From Gallicola sp. (GTDB lineage: Bacteria; Bacillota; Clostridia; Tissierellales; Peptoniphilaceae), in NCBI GenBank assembly GCA_012798975.1, contig JAAZME010000009.1:1-8852 (forward strand): a stretch of DNA of 8,852 nt, written 5' to 3'. The position numbers were made by a program, and so were the translations under genes. The first letter of the stretch is position 1. Every line of letters starts with the position of its first letter. Positions 1 through 5,866 of the stretch are shown one piece after another. The notes beneath the pieces were generated by a model that was not told where the DNA came from, ran no database searches, and saw only the letters and a list, made by a program, of their open reading frames with translations.

Positions 1-45
1 AACGGCTATTTGGGAGATAAGATTGAACTTTATATTTATCAGTAA
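1..45 (+). CDS. Possible 3' end of an upstream gene (partial)
   Basis: Frame 1 is open from the left edge and ends at TAA (43-45), giving the C-terminal residues NGYLGDKIELYIYQ. If real, it overlaps the start of the RNase G-like gene by 23 bases and contains that gene's ribosome binding site, a layout typical of translationally coupled genes. In Clostridia the gene before the RNase G gene is often a radical-SAM-associated (DUF2344-type) protein, but 14 residues are too few to identify it. Frame 3 also stops nearby (18-20), so the true upstream frame is uncertain. Confidence 0.25.
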   Translation, partial: NGYLGDKIELYIYQ

Positions 46-1087
46 AGAAAAGGAAAGCTATCTGCTGGGTCTCGTAAAGAAAGGCAGATGGATACGAAAA
101 GAGACGGCTAGTCTGGAATCCAAAGAAGACAATCTCTATATAGCACGGGTTGTACAGGAATTGAAAGGTCAAAGGGCCTATATTATTGAATACGAAAAAC
201 ATGAAAAGGGGTTCCTGCCTTATAATCAAACCTATTCTTCTATAAAGCCGGGGGATGAAATTCTCGTGCAGTATATAAAAAAGGGAAAAGACAATAAATT
301 CCCCCGATTCACGCAGAAATATATGATACTGGGAGATAATATTCACCTGACTCCTTGGACGAAAGAAATAAGAGTAAGCCGTAAAGCAAAACATAAAAAA
401 ATCTTTGATTTCGAAGAGAAAGAGTATGGCATGATACTTCGAAGGGAAGGAATAACGAAGTCCTTAGAAGAAATAGAACGAGAGTATAATGATCTTTCCA
501 ATATCGAGAAACGAATCGAAAAAGAGAAACATTTTCTGCCGATACCGAGATTGATTCTTAAACAGAATAAACAGATAGTCCAGTTTATCAATCAATATTC
601 AACGCAGATCGACTATATAAAAACAAATGACAAAATATTTAAAAACATTATAGAAGAAAAATCTGGCAAAGATCTTATTATTGACGAGCACTACGATCCG
701 TATTATGACAGTGCATTGCAAAGAGATTTGTATAATATCGAAAACAAGAGAATTAAAATAGACGAAAAAAGCGAAATTGTTTTTGAAAAAACAGAAGCTC
801 TCGTAGCAGTCGATGTAAATTACCGCTCGAGTACAGAAAAGCTGGGAGATAAAATTCTCGAGACAAATATCAAAGCGGTTTATGAAATGGCAATCCAAAT
901 GGAGCTTAGATCTCTTACAGGTATTGCAGTAGTTGATTGTATTAATATGAATCAAGAGATGAAAAAACAATTTATAAGAAAGACCAACGAAATTATAAAA
1001 GAATTTCCTAAGCTCAGCTTCCATGGAATTACATCTTTAAATCTTGCGCAGTTTATTCGCACAGGAGTAAAACTAATTGACAGCTAG
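23..1087 (+). CDS. Short, divergent ribonuclease E/G-like protein
   Basis: This is a member of the RNase E/G family, endoribonucleases that cut single-stranded AU-rich RNA in rRNA maturation and mRNA decay. An S1-like RNA-binding region lies at about residues 36-112 (DNLYIARV, then IKPGDEILVQ). The DNase I-like catalytic core is at about 255-310: ALVAVDVN carries the first metal-binding Asp (D264) and VVDCINM the second (D305), with ETNIKAVYEMAIQMELR between them as in the family. The length is 354 residues against roughly 400-500 for typical RNase G. The chain ends just after the core, so the CPxC Zn-link used for oligomerisation is absent. The usual GTKGAR stretch of the S1 region is also degenerate (GKDNKFPRFT). 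I chose the TTG at 23 because GGGAG lies 6 bases upstream and family homology begins there, although the frame stays open to the window edge. Its position before the L21 leader is the usual one for clostridial RNase G. Confidence 0.8.
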   Translation: MNFIFISKEKESYLLGLVKKGRWIRKETASLESKEDNLYIARVVQELKGQRAYIIEYEKHEKGFLPYNQTYSSIKPGDEILVQYIKKGKDNKFPRFTQKYMILGDNIHLTPWTKEIRVSRKAKHKKIFDFEEKEYGMILRREGITKSLEEIEREYNDLSNIEKRIEKEKHFLPIPRLILKQNKQIVQFINQYSTQIDYIKTNDKIFKNIIEEKSGKDLIIDEHYDPYYDSALQRDLYNIENKRIKIDEKSEIVFEKTEALVAVDVNYRSSTEKLGDKILETNIKAVYEMAIQMELRSLTGIAVVDCINMNQEMKKQFIRKTNEIIKEFPKLSFHGITSLNLAQFIRTGVKLIDS

Positions 1088-1105
1088 AATAAATTAAGAT
1101 ATAAT
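1077..1105 (+). promoter_or_regulatory. Consensus sigma-A promoter for the rplU operon
   Basis: A perfect -35 (TTGACA, 1077-1082) and a perfect -10 (TATAAT, 1100-1105) are separated by exactly 17 bases. The -35 box overlaps the final codons and stop of the RNase G-like gene. Transcription should start near 1111-1113, at the 5' end of the L21 leader. A match this good fits the high expression needed for ribosomal proteins. Confidence 0.9.
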
Positions 1106-1110
1106 ATGTA

Positions 1111-1175
1111 ATTGTGTAACCGCTCAGGAATGGTTTTTAAAGCATAGTCACCTACCCCTGGCGAGTCTTAAAAAT
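1111..1175 (+). ncRNA. Ribosomal protein L21 leader RNA
   Basis: The 5' untranslated region of rplU carries the conserved words of the Firmicutes L21 leader: ACCGCTCAGGAATGG (1119-1133), AGTCACCTACCCCTGGCGAG (1146-1165), then TTAAAA. CTCAGG (1123-1128) can pair with CCT (1157-1159) and GAG (1163-1165) around a GGC bulge. In this leader class L21 is thought to bind its own mRNA and repress the operon; that is family knowledge, not shown here. I see no intrinsic terminator inside the leader, so control at translation initiation is the simpler guess. The exact ends are approximate. Confidence 0.85.
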
Positions 1176-1193
1176 AAAGGAGGTGCACGTTAA

Positions 1194-1505
1194 ATGTACG
1201 CAGTAATCGAAACAGGTGGAAAACAATATAATGTTGAAGTAGGCCAAACAATTTTTGTAGAAAAATTAGAAGGCGAAGTAGGCGATTCCGTTGAATTTGA
1301 CAGAGTTTTATTAATCAAAGGTGATGACGATCTTAAGGTTGGAGATCCAATCGTTAAAGATGCTAAAGTAAAAGCTACAGTAGAAGCTCAAGGAAAAGGC
1401 AAAAAAGTTATTATCTTCAAATTCAAAGCAAAGAAAAATTACCGTAAGAAAAAAGGTCATAGACAACCTTTCACTAAAGTAAAAATTGAAGCGATCGAAG
1501 GCTAA
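1194..1505 (+). CDS. rplU: 50S ribosomal protein L21
   Basis: L21 is a 103-residue, full-length large-subunit protein that binds 23S rRNA. The N-terminus [12 protein letters not shown] and the basic C-terminal part [18 protein letters not shown] (residues 80-97) are diagnostic of the family. The ATG at 1194 follows a near-perfect Shine-Dalgarno AAAGGAGGTG (1176-1185) with the core GGAGG 10 bases upstream. It is the first gene after the consensus promoter and L21 leader, and it is followed after 2 bases by the L27 protease gene. Lysine-rich coding with a restricted codon choice fits a highly expressed ribosomal gene. Confidence 0.98.
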   Translation: MYAVIETGGKQYNVEVGQTIFVEKLEGEVGDSVEFDRVLLIKGDDDLKVGDPIVKDAKVKATVEAQGKGKKVIIFKFKAKKNYRKKKGHRQPFTKVKIEAIEG

Positions 1506-1507
1506 GA

Positions 1508-1846
1508 ATGATTCGTGTAGAATTCACACTTTTTGATGGATCTATAGTAGATTTCAGTATAAAGGGGCATGCAGATTTGGCAGAGGAAGGGAAAGATATT
1601 CTTTGCGCTGCGGTGTCGATCTACAGTATTAATACGATAAATTCTTTAACGGAAATCGTAGGTGTAGAGGACGCTTTAGATATTAAAGCGGATAAAGGAG
1701 ATCTTTATCTTAAAATCCGCTATGAATTGATGACGGATCCTCAGAAAGAACAAGCTGAATTATTATTGCGAAGTATGGAGTTAGCGTTTAAGAGCTTAGA
1801 AAACGAATATAATAAATACTTAAAGATTTGTTATAAGGAGGTGTAA
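1508..1846 (+). CDS. prp: Ribosomal-processing cysteine protease Prp (YsxB)
   Basis: Prp is a small cysteine protease that removes the N-terminal extension of L27 in Firmicutes and related bacteria, a step needed for functional ribosomes. The 112-residue protein carries the family signature, with catalytic His21 ([11 protein letters not shown]) and Cys33 (ILCAAVS) spaced like His22/Cys34 of the Staphylococcus aureus enzyme. The remainder, YSINTINSL and a helical C-terminus, also fits the family (DUF464). The gene begins 2 bases after rplU, with a modest GAAGG site (1497-1501) inside the end of rplU. It lies immediately before rpmA, its substrate gene, which is the conserved arrangement. Its stop codon TAA (1844-1846) touches the first possible ATG of rpmA. 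Confidence 0.95.
   Translation: MIRVEFTLFDGSIVDFSIKGHADLAEEGKDILCAAVSIYSINTINSLTEIVGVEDALDIKADKGDLYLKIRYELMTDPQKEQAELLLRSMELAFKSLENEYNKYLKICYKEV
1837..1841 (+). promoter_or_regulatory. Ribosome binding site deciding the rpmA start
   Basis: AAGGAGGTG (1835-1843) has its GGAGG core at 1837-1841, within the last codons of prp. It lies 7 bases before the ATG at 1849 but only 4 before the tandem ATG at 1846, so the second ATG is favoured. That start also gives the family N-terminus. Confidence 0.75.
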
Positions 1847-1848
1847 TG

Positions 1849-2139
1849 ATGTTAAAATTAGACTTACAATTATTTGCCAGTAAAAAAGGGGTAGGTAGTT
1901 CTCGTAACGGCCGTGATTCTGAATCAAAAAGATTAGGTACGAAAAAAGGCGATGGACAGTTTGTATTAGCTGGAAATATCCTAGTTCGTCAAAGAGGTAC
2001 TAAAATCCATCCTGGAAAAAATGTTGGAAAAGGTGGAGACGATACTCTTTTTGCTAAAGTAGACGGAAATGTAAAATTTGAAAGAGTTGGCAAGAGAAAA
2101 AGCCAAGTTTCAGTTTATCCAAGCGAAGATCTTGCATAA
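1849..2139 (+). CDS. rpmA: 50S ribosomal protein L27 with cleavable N-terminal extension
   Basis: L27 is a large-subunit protein whose N-terminus reaches the peptidyl-transferase centre. The 96-residue protein has the L27 signature [15 protein letters not shown] and the start of the mature domain [14 protein letters not shown]. Its N-terminus [14 protein letters not shown] is the Firmicutes extension (usually MLKLNLQFFASKKG) that Prp removes, with the cut expected between Phe9 and Ala10. Leu8 replaces the more common Phe. I chose the second of two tandem ATGs, for ribosome-binding-site spacing and family length; starting at 1846 would add one Met. It is the last gene of the L21-L27 unit, and a strong terminator begins 4 bases after its stop. 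Confidence 0.97.
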   Translation: MLKLDLQLFASKKGVGSSRNGRDSESKRLGTKKGDGQFVLAGNILVRQRGTKIHPGKNVGKGGDDTLFAKVDGNVKFERVGKRKSQVSVYPSEDLA

Positions 2140-2143
2140 TATC

Positions 2144-2173
2144 AATGGCGACACCTAGTGTCGCCATTTTTTT
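2144..2173 (+). terminator. Intrinsic terminator after rpmA
   Basis: AATGGCGACAC (2144-2154) and GTGTCGCCATT (2158-2168) form a perfect 11-bp stem with a CTA loop, followed by a run of seven T (2167-2173). It lies directly after rpmA and closes the ribosomal protein unit. Confidence 0.95.
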
Positions 2174-2200
2174 ATACTTTCTTTATGGAAGAAGTAGAAT
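2171..2200 (+). promoter_or_regulatory. Candidate weak promoter for the obg unit
   Basis: Between the rpmA terminator and obg the best pair is TTTATA (2171-2176) and TAGAAT (2195-2200), 18 bases apart. The -10 matches 5 of 6 bases and the -35 matches 4 of 6. It directly abuts the terminator. An alternative -10, TATCAT (2205-2210), lies nearby. Read-through from the ribosomal promoter could also feed obg. Confidence 0.35.
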
Positions 2201-2239
2201 ATGTTATCATGGAATTATCAAAGAAAAGGAAGTAAAAAT

Positions 2240-3508
2240 ATGTTTATAGATATTGCGAAAATAGAATTAAAAGCTGGAAAAGACGGAGATGGAGCTGTTG
2301 CTTTTCGCAGAGAAAAATTCGAACCCTCAGGCGGTCCTTCAGGCGGAGATGGCGGAGACGGCGGAAGTATTATATTTGTTGCCGATTACGGCATACGAAC
2401 ATTAACAGATTTCCGCTATTTGAGACATTATAAAGCTGAAAACGGGCAAGACGGCAGAAAGAAAAAACAGTATGGAAAAAAAGGGGAAGACCTTCGCGTT
2501 AAAGTACCTGTAGGCACATTGATCAAAGATTTTGAAACAGGCGGCGTGATACACGATATGAAGGAACCTGGAGAAGAATTTGTAATCTGCAAGGGCGGAA
2601 AAGGCGGCAATGGAAATGCAAAGTATGCATCCTCTATTCGTCAGGCGCCTCGTTTTGCACAGCCAGGTACAAAAGGGGAAGAGCGAGTTGTTTCACTGGA
2701 GCTGAAGCTTTTAGCAGATGCAGGTCTTGTGGGCCTTCCAAATGTGGGAAAATCTTCCATTCTGTCAATATTAAGCGATGCGAAACCTAAGATTGCAAAT
2801 TATCATTTCACGACACTGGAACCGAACTTAGGTGTGGTGAAAGTAGGTCCGGAAGAATCCTTTGTTTTAGCAGATATTCCAGGGCTTATCGAGGGAGCAA
2901 GCGAAGGAGTGGGCCTGGGACATGACTTTTTAAAGCATGTTGAAAGAACTCGTGTTTTAGTCCATGTAGTAGATGTCTCCGGCAGCGAAGGAAGAGATCC
3001 GATAGAAGACTATAAGTTGATTCATGAAGAACTGGAAAAATACAATGAAAAGTTAAAAGACAAAAAAGTGATACTTGTTGCAAACAAGATGGATCTTCCG
3101 AATTCTATGGATAATTTGGAATTGCTAAAAAAAGAAATCTCAGAGGTGGAAGATGTCATTGCCGTATCTGCGGCGACCACAGAAGGAATGCAGGAGTTAA
3201 AGTATCGTATCTGGGAATTATTGTCGACATTAGAAACGGACTATTCTACTTATGATGAAGAATATGTAGAGTATATAGAAGAAGAGGTGCCAGATTTTAC
3301 GATACGAAGAGAGAACGAAGATTATGTAGTAGAAGGACCTCTTATAGAAAATATGTATTATAGAACGAATTTTCAAGATAATGAACAAGTCCGCTATTTT
3401 GAAAGAGTACTAAGAGATAAAGGAGTCTATGATGCTTTAAAAGAGGCTGGTATCGAAGAAGGCGACATTGTTCACATAGACGACATGGAATTTGAATATT
3501 TTGAATAA
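2240..3508 (+). CDS. obg: GTPase ObgE/CgtA, ribosome assembly
   Basis: Obg is a conserved, essential GTPase acting on late 50S subunit assembly and linked to (p)ppGpp and stress control. All three family domains are present in 422 residues. The Gly-rich Obg fold spans about 1-158 (GGPSGGDGGDGG at 31-42). The GTPase domain has the P-loop GLPNVGKS (165-172), switch I TTLEPNLG (191-198), G3 DIPGLIEG (212-219), G4 NKMD (282-285) and G5 SAA (310-312). A C-terminal OCT domain covers about 345-422. The start is the ATG at 2240, with GGAAG (2228-2232) 7 bases upstream and the family N-terminus MFIDIAKIELKAG. An ATG at 2201 would add 13 atypical residues and has no ribosome binding site. The neighbours rpmA and yhbY are the conserved ones. 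Confidence 0.97.
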   Translation: MFIDIAKIELKAGKDGDGAVAFRREKFEPSGGPSGGDGGDGGSIIFVADYGIRTLTDFRYLRHYKAENGQDGRKKKQYGKKGEDLRVKVPVGTLIKDFETGGVIHDMKEPGEEFVICKGGKGGNGNAKYASSIRQAPRFAQPGTKGEERVVSLELKLLADAGLVGLPNVGKSSILSILSDAKPKIANYHFTTLEPNLGVVKVGPEESFVLADIPGLIEGASEGVGLGHDFLKHVERTRVLVHVVDVSGSEGRDPIEDYKLIHEELEKYNEKLKDKKVILVANKMDLPNSMDNLELLKKEISEVEDVIAVSAATTEGMQELKYRIWELLSTLETDYSTYDEEYVEYIEEEVPDFTIRRENEDYVVEGPLIENMYYRTNFQDNEQVRYFERVLRDKGVYDALKEAGIEEGDIVHIDDMEFEYFE

Positions 3509-3520
3509 ACAGGAGAAATT

Positions 3521-3808
3521 ATGCTAACAGGAAAACAAAGATCCTATCTAAAATCTTTAGCTCACAACCTAGACCCGATTCTTATAATAGGAAAAGGGGG
3601 AGTGACGGATAATACGATAAAACAATTAAACGATGCTCTAGAGAAACACGAGCTGATAAAAATCAAGATTCTCAACAATAATATGGAAGATCCGAAACAT
3701 GTGCAGGAAAGGATATTAGAAGTGTTAAAAGCAGAGTTTGTACAGTTTATCGGTTCAAAATTTACAATATACAGAGCATCTAAAGATGGACATATCAAAT
3801 TGCCGTAA
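3521..3808 (+). CDS. yhbY: Ribosome assembly RNA-binding protein YhbY (CRM domain)
   Basis: This 95-residue protein is a single CRM (chloroplast RNA splicing and ribosome maturation) domain, which in bacteria associates with pre-50S particles. It begins MLTGKQRSYLKSLAH and has the conserved RNA-binding loop GKGG (residues 24-27) within PILIIGKGGVTDN. The C-terminal half contains VQFIGSKFTIYRAS. The length matches the family. The ATG at 3521 has AGGAG (3511-3515) 5 bases upstream and lies 12 bases after the obg stop. Its last 23 bases overlap the start of nadD, so the two are probably translationally coupled. Confidence 0.93.
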   Translation: MLTGKQRSYLKSLAHNLDPILIIGKGGVTDNTIKQLNDALEKHELIKIKILNNNMEDPKHVQERILEVLKAEFVQFIGSKFTIYRASKDGHIKLP

Positions 3809-4403
3809 TATCGGTATAATGGGAGGAAGTTTTGATCCTATTCATATCGGACATTTAGCTATGGCTCAAGAAGCCTGCGAATATTTTGGATTGGACAAAA
3901 TACTCTTTATCCCTACAGGAAAATCTCCTCATAAAGATCGAAAGATGACGTCGCCTGAAAAACGGTTGGAGTGGGTAAAAACAGCTGTAAAAGACAACCC
4001 TTTATTTGAATATTCGGATTATGAAAGCAGAAAAAAAACGCCGAGTTATACATTGGAGACCATAGAATATCTTCAGAATATTTATTCGGAAGTGAAGTTT
4101 TATTATATTCTGGGGGAGGATTCTCTCTTGGAAATTGAAACCTGGTACCGTTATGAAGAACTCCTTTCCAAATGTGTATTTCTTGCAGCGAGAAGATCGC
4201 CTTCTTGGGAAGATGCTTTAAATAAAAAGATACAAGAACTGATATCTAGAGGTTTCGATGTAAGAGAAATTCCTTTTAGATTTTTGGAGATATCCTCTAC
4301 CGAGATTCGAGGGAAGTTTAAAGCAGGACAAAACCCTCGATATTATTTACTGCAAAACATTTACAAAGATATTCTTGAGGAGAAAATATATAATGAAGAA
4401 TGA
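3786..4403 (+). CDS. nadD: Nicotinate-nucleotide adenylyltransferase
   Basis: NadD transfers AMP from ATP to nicotinate mononucleotide, giving deamido-NAD, the penultimate step of NAD synthesis. The nucleotidyltransferase signature GGSFDPIHIGH is at residues 13-23. Substrate-pocket stretches FIPTGKSPHK (41-50), SYTLETIEYL (87-96) and ILGEDS (108-113) follow, and the C-terminal ISSTEIR is at 169-175. The ATG at 3786 gives 205 residues, close to the family's usual 190-210. It has only a weak ribosome binding site (AGAG, 3773-3776) and sits inside the end of yhbY, so coupling to yhbY translation is likely. A longer frame from a TTG at 3738 adds residues unlike the family. The gene overlaps yqeK by 11 bases. 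Confidence 0.94.
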   Translation: MDISNCRNIGIMGGSFDPIHIGHLAMAQEACEYFGLDKILFIPTGKSPHKDRKMTSPEKRLEWVKTAVKDNPLFEYSDYESRKKTPSYTLETIEYLQNIYSEVKFYYILGEDSLLEIETWYRYEELLSKCVFLAARRSPSWEDALNKKIQELISRGFDVREIPFRFLEISSTEIRGKFKAGQNPRYYLLQNIYKDILEEKIYNEE

Positions 4404-4959
4404 AGAAATTTTGGAGTATTTAAAGAAGAATATCAAAAAAAAAAGATATCATCATATTTTAAGAGTAGCCGATACTGCTGAAAAACTAGCGATAGTACAT
4501 GATATTCCTGCAGATAAAGTTTATACAGCAGCCCTTCTCCATGATTGTGCAAAAGGAAACGAAGGATCGCTTCTAAAAGATTATAAGAACATCATTGTCA
4601 ATGAATGGGTATCTTTAGAAGAAGAACTAAAAGAGAAGTCTTTGATCCACGGTCCTCTGGCAGGTATTATCGCGAGAGATGTTTTCGGTATTGAAGAGAA
4701 AGATATTCTTAACGCTGTAATCTATCATACTACGGGAAGAGAAAATATGTCGAAGCTGGAGAAGATTGTTTTTTTAGCGGATAAACTGGAACCGAAAAGA
4801 GATTATCCAGGTGTTGATAAAATTCGGGAAACAGCACAAATCGATTTAGAGAAAGCCATGCTTTTAACTATTGACAATACGATGACGTATTTGATTGAGA
4901 ATCAAGAACTGATTGCGGTAATAACAGTAAAAACTAGAAATAATATATTAAGAAGGTGA
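4393..4959 (+). CDS. yqeK: HD-domain bis(5'-nucleosyl)-tetraphosphatase YqeK
   Basis: YqeK-family HD hydrolases split diadenosine tetraphosphate (Ap4A) symmetrically into two ADP in Gram-positive bacteria. In this 188-residue protein the HD-type metal ligands are visible: the N-terminal HH (20-21) in RYHHILRV, the HD pair H50-D51 in ALLHDCAKG, H86 in LIHGPLAG, H112 in VIYHTTGR and D130 in FLADKLEP. Their order matches the family. The start is the ATG at 4393, 10 bases after GAGGAG (4377-4382), inside the end of nadD. The next gene, rsfS, begins 4 bases after the stop. The nadD-yqeK-rsfS order is standard in Firmicutes. Confidence 0.93.
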   Translation: MKNEEILEYLKKNIKKKRYHHILRVADTAEKLAIVHDIPADKVYTAALLHDCAKGNEGSLLKDYKNIIVNEWVSLEEELKEKSLIHGPLAGIIARDVFGIEEKDILNAVIYHTTGRENMSKLEKIVFLADKLEPKRDYPGVDKIRETAQIDLEKAMLLTIDNTMTYLIENQELIAVITVKTRNNILRR

Positions 4960-4963
4960 AAGT

Positions 4964-5281
4964 TTGAAAGAAAAATTACAGAAAATTATTGAAGCTTGCG
5001 AAGAAAAAATTGCAAAAGATGTCGTAGCTGTGGAATTGGATAGTCAAAGAGCCTTAGCCGATTATTTTGTTATAGCTACAGGAAACACTCCGAACCAAAC
5101 CCAATCTATTATAGACGAAGTAGAAGATGTCTGTGCAGAAGAAGGTTATGAAATTATAGGAAAAGAAGGATATCAAGACGGACACTGGATATTGTTGGAC
5201 CTAAATGATATAATAGTACATGTATTTACGCCAGAAGAAAGAGATTATTACGACCTGGAAAGACTCTGGTCTAATAAATAA
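4964..5281 (+). CDS. rsfS: Ribosomal silencing factor RsfS
   Basis: RsfS binds ribosomal protein L14 on the large subunit and blocks joining to the 30S subunit, lowering translation during starvation. The 105-residue protein carries the hallmark HWILLDLNDIIVHVFTPEER (residues 74-93), followed by DYYDLERLW (94-102), plus ALADYFVIATGNT in the middle. The length is typical. The start is a TTG at 4964; AAGGTGA (4953-4959) lies just upstream and overlaps the yqeK stop, so translation is probably coupled. In many Clostridia a LytR-type gene sits between yqeK and rsfS; none is present here. Confidence 0.95.
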   Translation: MKEKLQKIIEACEEKIAKDVVAVELDSQRALADYFVIATGNTPNQTQSIIDEVEDVCAEEGYEIIGKEGYQDGHWILLDLNDIIVHVFTPEERDYYDLERLWSNK

Positions 5282-5302
5282 AATTTAATAAGGAGTGATA
5301 TT

Positions 5303-5677
5303 ATGTCATTAGAATTTTTACACAGCGATAAGGCACCTGCAGCAGTAGGCCCTTATTCTCAAGGAACAAAAGGCGGAAGCGTAGTATTCGTTTCTGGTCA
5401 ATTACCAATCAAAGACGGTGAATTGCAAGAAGACGTAAAAAAAGCAACACAAGCGAGTTTAGAAAACGTGCTAGCAGTAGTAGAAGCAGCTGGCGGAAAG
5501 TTAGAAGATATCGCAAGAGTTGGAGTATTTGTTGATGATATCAATGATTTTGGAGCAATCAACGACGTTTATACTGAATTCTTTGGGGATCATAAACCAG
5601 CAAGAGCTTTAGTAGAAGTAGCGGCATTGCCAAAAGGCGCAGTCGTTGAAATTGAAGCAACTGCAATTGTAGGTTAA
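5303..5677 (+). CDS. ridA: RidA-family reactive intermediate deaminase
   Basis: RidA (YjgF/YER057c/UK114) hydrolyses reactive 2-aminoacrylate-type enamines and imines made by PLP enzymes such as threonine dehydratase, releasing 2-keto acids and ammonia. The 124-residue protein has the full family pattern: APAAVGPYSQG (11-21) with Tyr18, FVSGQLPI (29-36), and KPARALVEVAALPKGAVVEIEA (98-119), shown here in two pieces as KPARALVEVA and ALPKGAVVEIEA. Arg101, which binds the substrate carboxylate, and Glu118, which positions water, are both present. This argues for an active RidA rather than a degenerate homologue. The ATG at 5303 follows AAGGAGTGAT, spaced 7 bases. It is the last gene of the obg unit. 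Confidence 0.94.
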   Translation: MSLEFLHSDKAPAAVGPYSQGTKGGSVVFVSGQLPIKDGELQEDVKKATQASLENVLAVVEAAGGKLEDIARVGVFVDDINDFGAINDVYTEFFGDHKPARALVEVAALPKGAVVEIEATAIVG

Positions 5678-5685
5678 TAGATTTT

Positions 5686-5716
5686 AAGAAGATAGATTTT
5701 TCTATCTTCTTTTTTT
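5686..5716 (+). terminator. Intrinsic terminator after ridA
   Basis: AAGAAGATAGA (5686-5696) and TCTATCTTCTT (5701-5711) form an 11-bp stem with a TTTT loop. The stem runs into seven T (5710-5716). The stem is AT-rich, so weaker than the rpmA terminator, but it lies 8 bases after the ridA stop and marks the end of the obg-ridA unit. Confidence 0.85.
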
Positions 5717-5737
5717 GTTCGTATAAGATAGACTATC

Positions 5738-5751
5738 AAGAAACGATTTCA
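5738..5751 (+). promoter_or_regulatory. Weak cre-like / LacI-type operator candidate
   Basis: AAGAAACGATTTCA contains the central CG and right half of the catabolite-responsive element consensus (TGWAANCGNTNWCA), but its first three bases do not fit. It lies about 64 bases upstream of the -35 box of the operon that encodes a CcpA-like regulator, so it could be a self-regulatory site. The match is partial and could be chance in AT-rich DNA. Confidence 0.2.
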
Positions 5752-5770
5752 AAAATTATTACTATGACTT

Positions 5771-5799
5771 AATTAAATATTTATCTAATAAATTTAATT
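5771..5799. repeat. AT-rich inverted repeat upstream of the kinase promoter
   Basis: AATTAAAT (5771-5778) and ATTTAATT (5792-5799) are perfect inverted repeats. Between them TTAT (5781-5784) and ATAA (5788-5791) pair around a CTA loop, so the whole can fold with a two-base bulge. No T-run follows, so it is not a terminator. It lies 16 bases upstream of the -35 and could be an operator or UP-element-like DNA. In sequence this rich in A and T, chance is a real alternative. Confidence 0.3.
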
Positions 5800-5814
5800 A
5801 TTTGAATTCTTATG

Positions 5815-5843
5815 TTGAAAAAATAGAAAAACTTTGGTAGTAT
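5815..5843 (+). promoter_or_regulatory. Extended -10 promoter for the kinase-regulator-transporter operon
   Basis: TTGAAA (5815-5820, 5 of 6) and TAGTAT (5838-5843, 4 of 6) are 17 bases apart, and a TG dinucleotide one base before the -10 (TGG-TAGTAT) gives an extended -10. A/T-rich DNA lies upstream. A start near 5850 would place the AGGAG site of the next gene almost at the 5' end of the transcript. Confidence 0.65.
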
Positions 5844-5866
5844 TTAAGTATAGGAGTACTTATGCT

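Noticed and set aside
599..1024. 141-codon antisense open frame opposite the RNase G-like gene
   Set aside because: It is rich in Phe, Tyr, Cys and Ile as expected from reading A-rich coding DNA backwards, has no family resemblance, and lies fully inside a recognisable gene. The other antisense frames (343-591, 2428-2610, 2886-3083, 3562-3798, 6007-6319, 6747-6947, 8317-8508) were rejected for the same reason.
2201..2239. Upstream ATG start for obg (13 extra residues)
   Set aside because: No ribosome binding site precedes it, the extra residues MLSWNYQRKGSKN do not belong to the Obg family, and GGAAG is well placed for the ATG at 2240.
3738..3785. TTG start extending nadD by 16 residues
   Set aside because: The added residues only reflect the yhbY sequence read in another frame, and NadD proteins begin just before the GGSFDPxHxGH motif.
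5834..5866. Earlier start for the lipid kinase
   Set aside because: It would begin within the predicted -10 region, before the transcription start, with no ribosome binding site. The ATG at 5867 has AGGAG and the family N-terminus.
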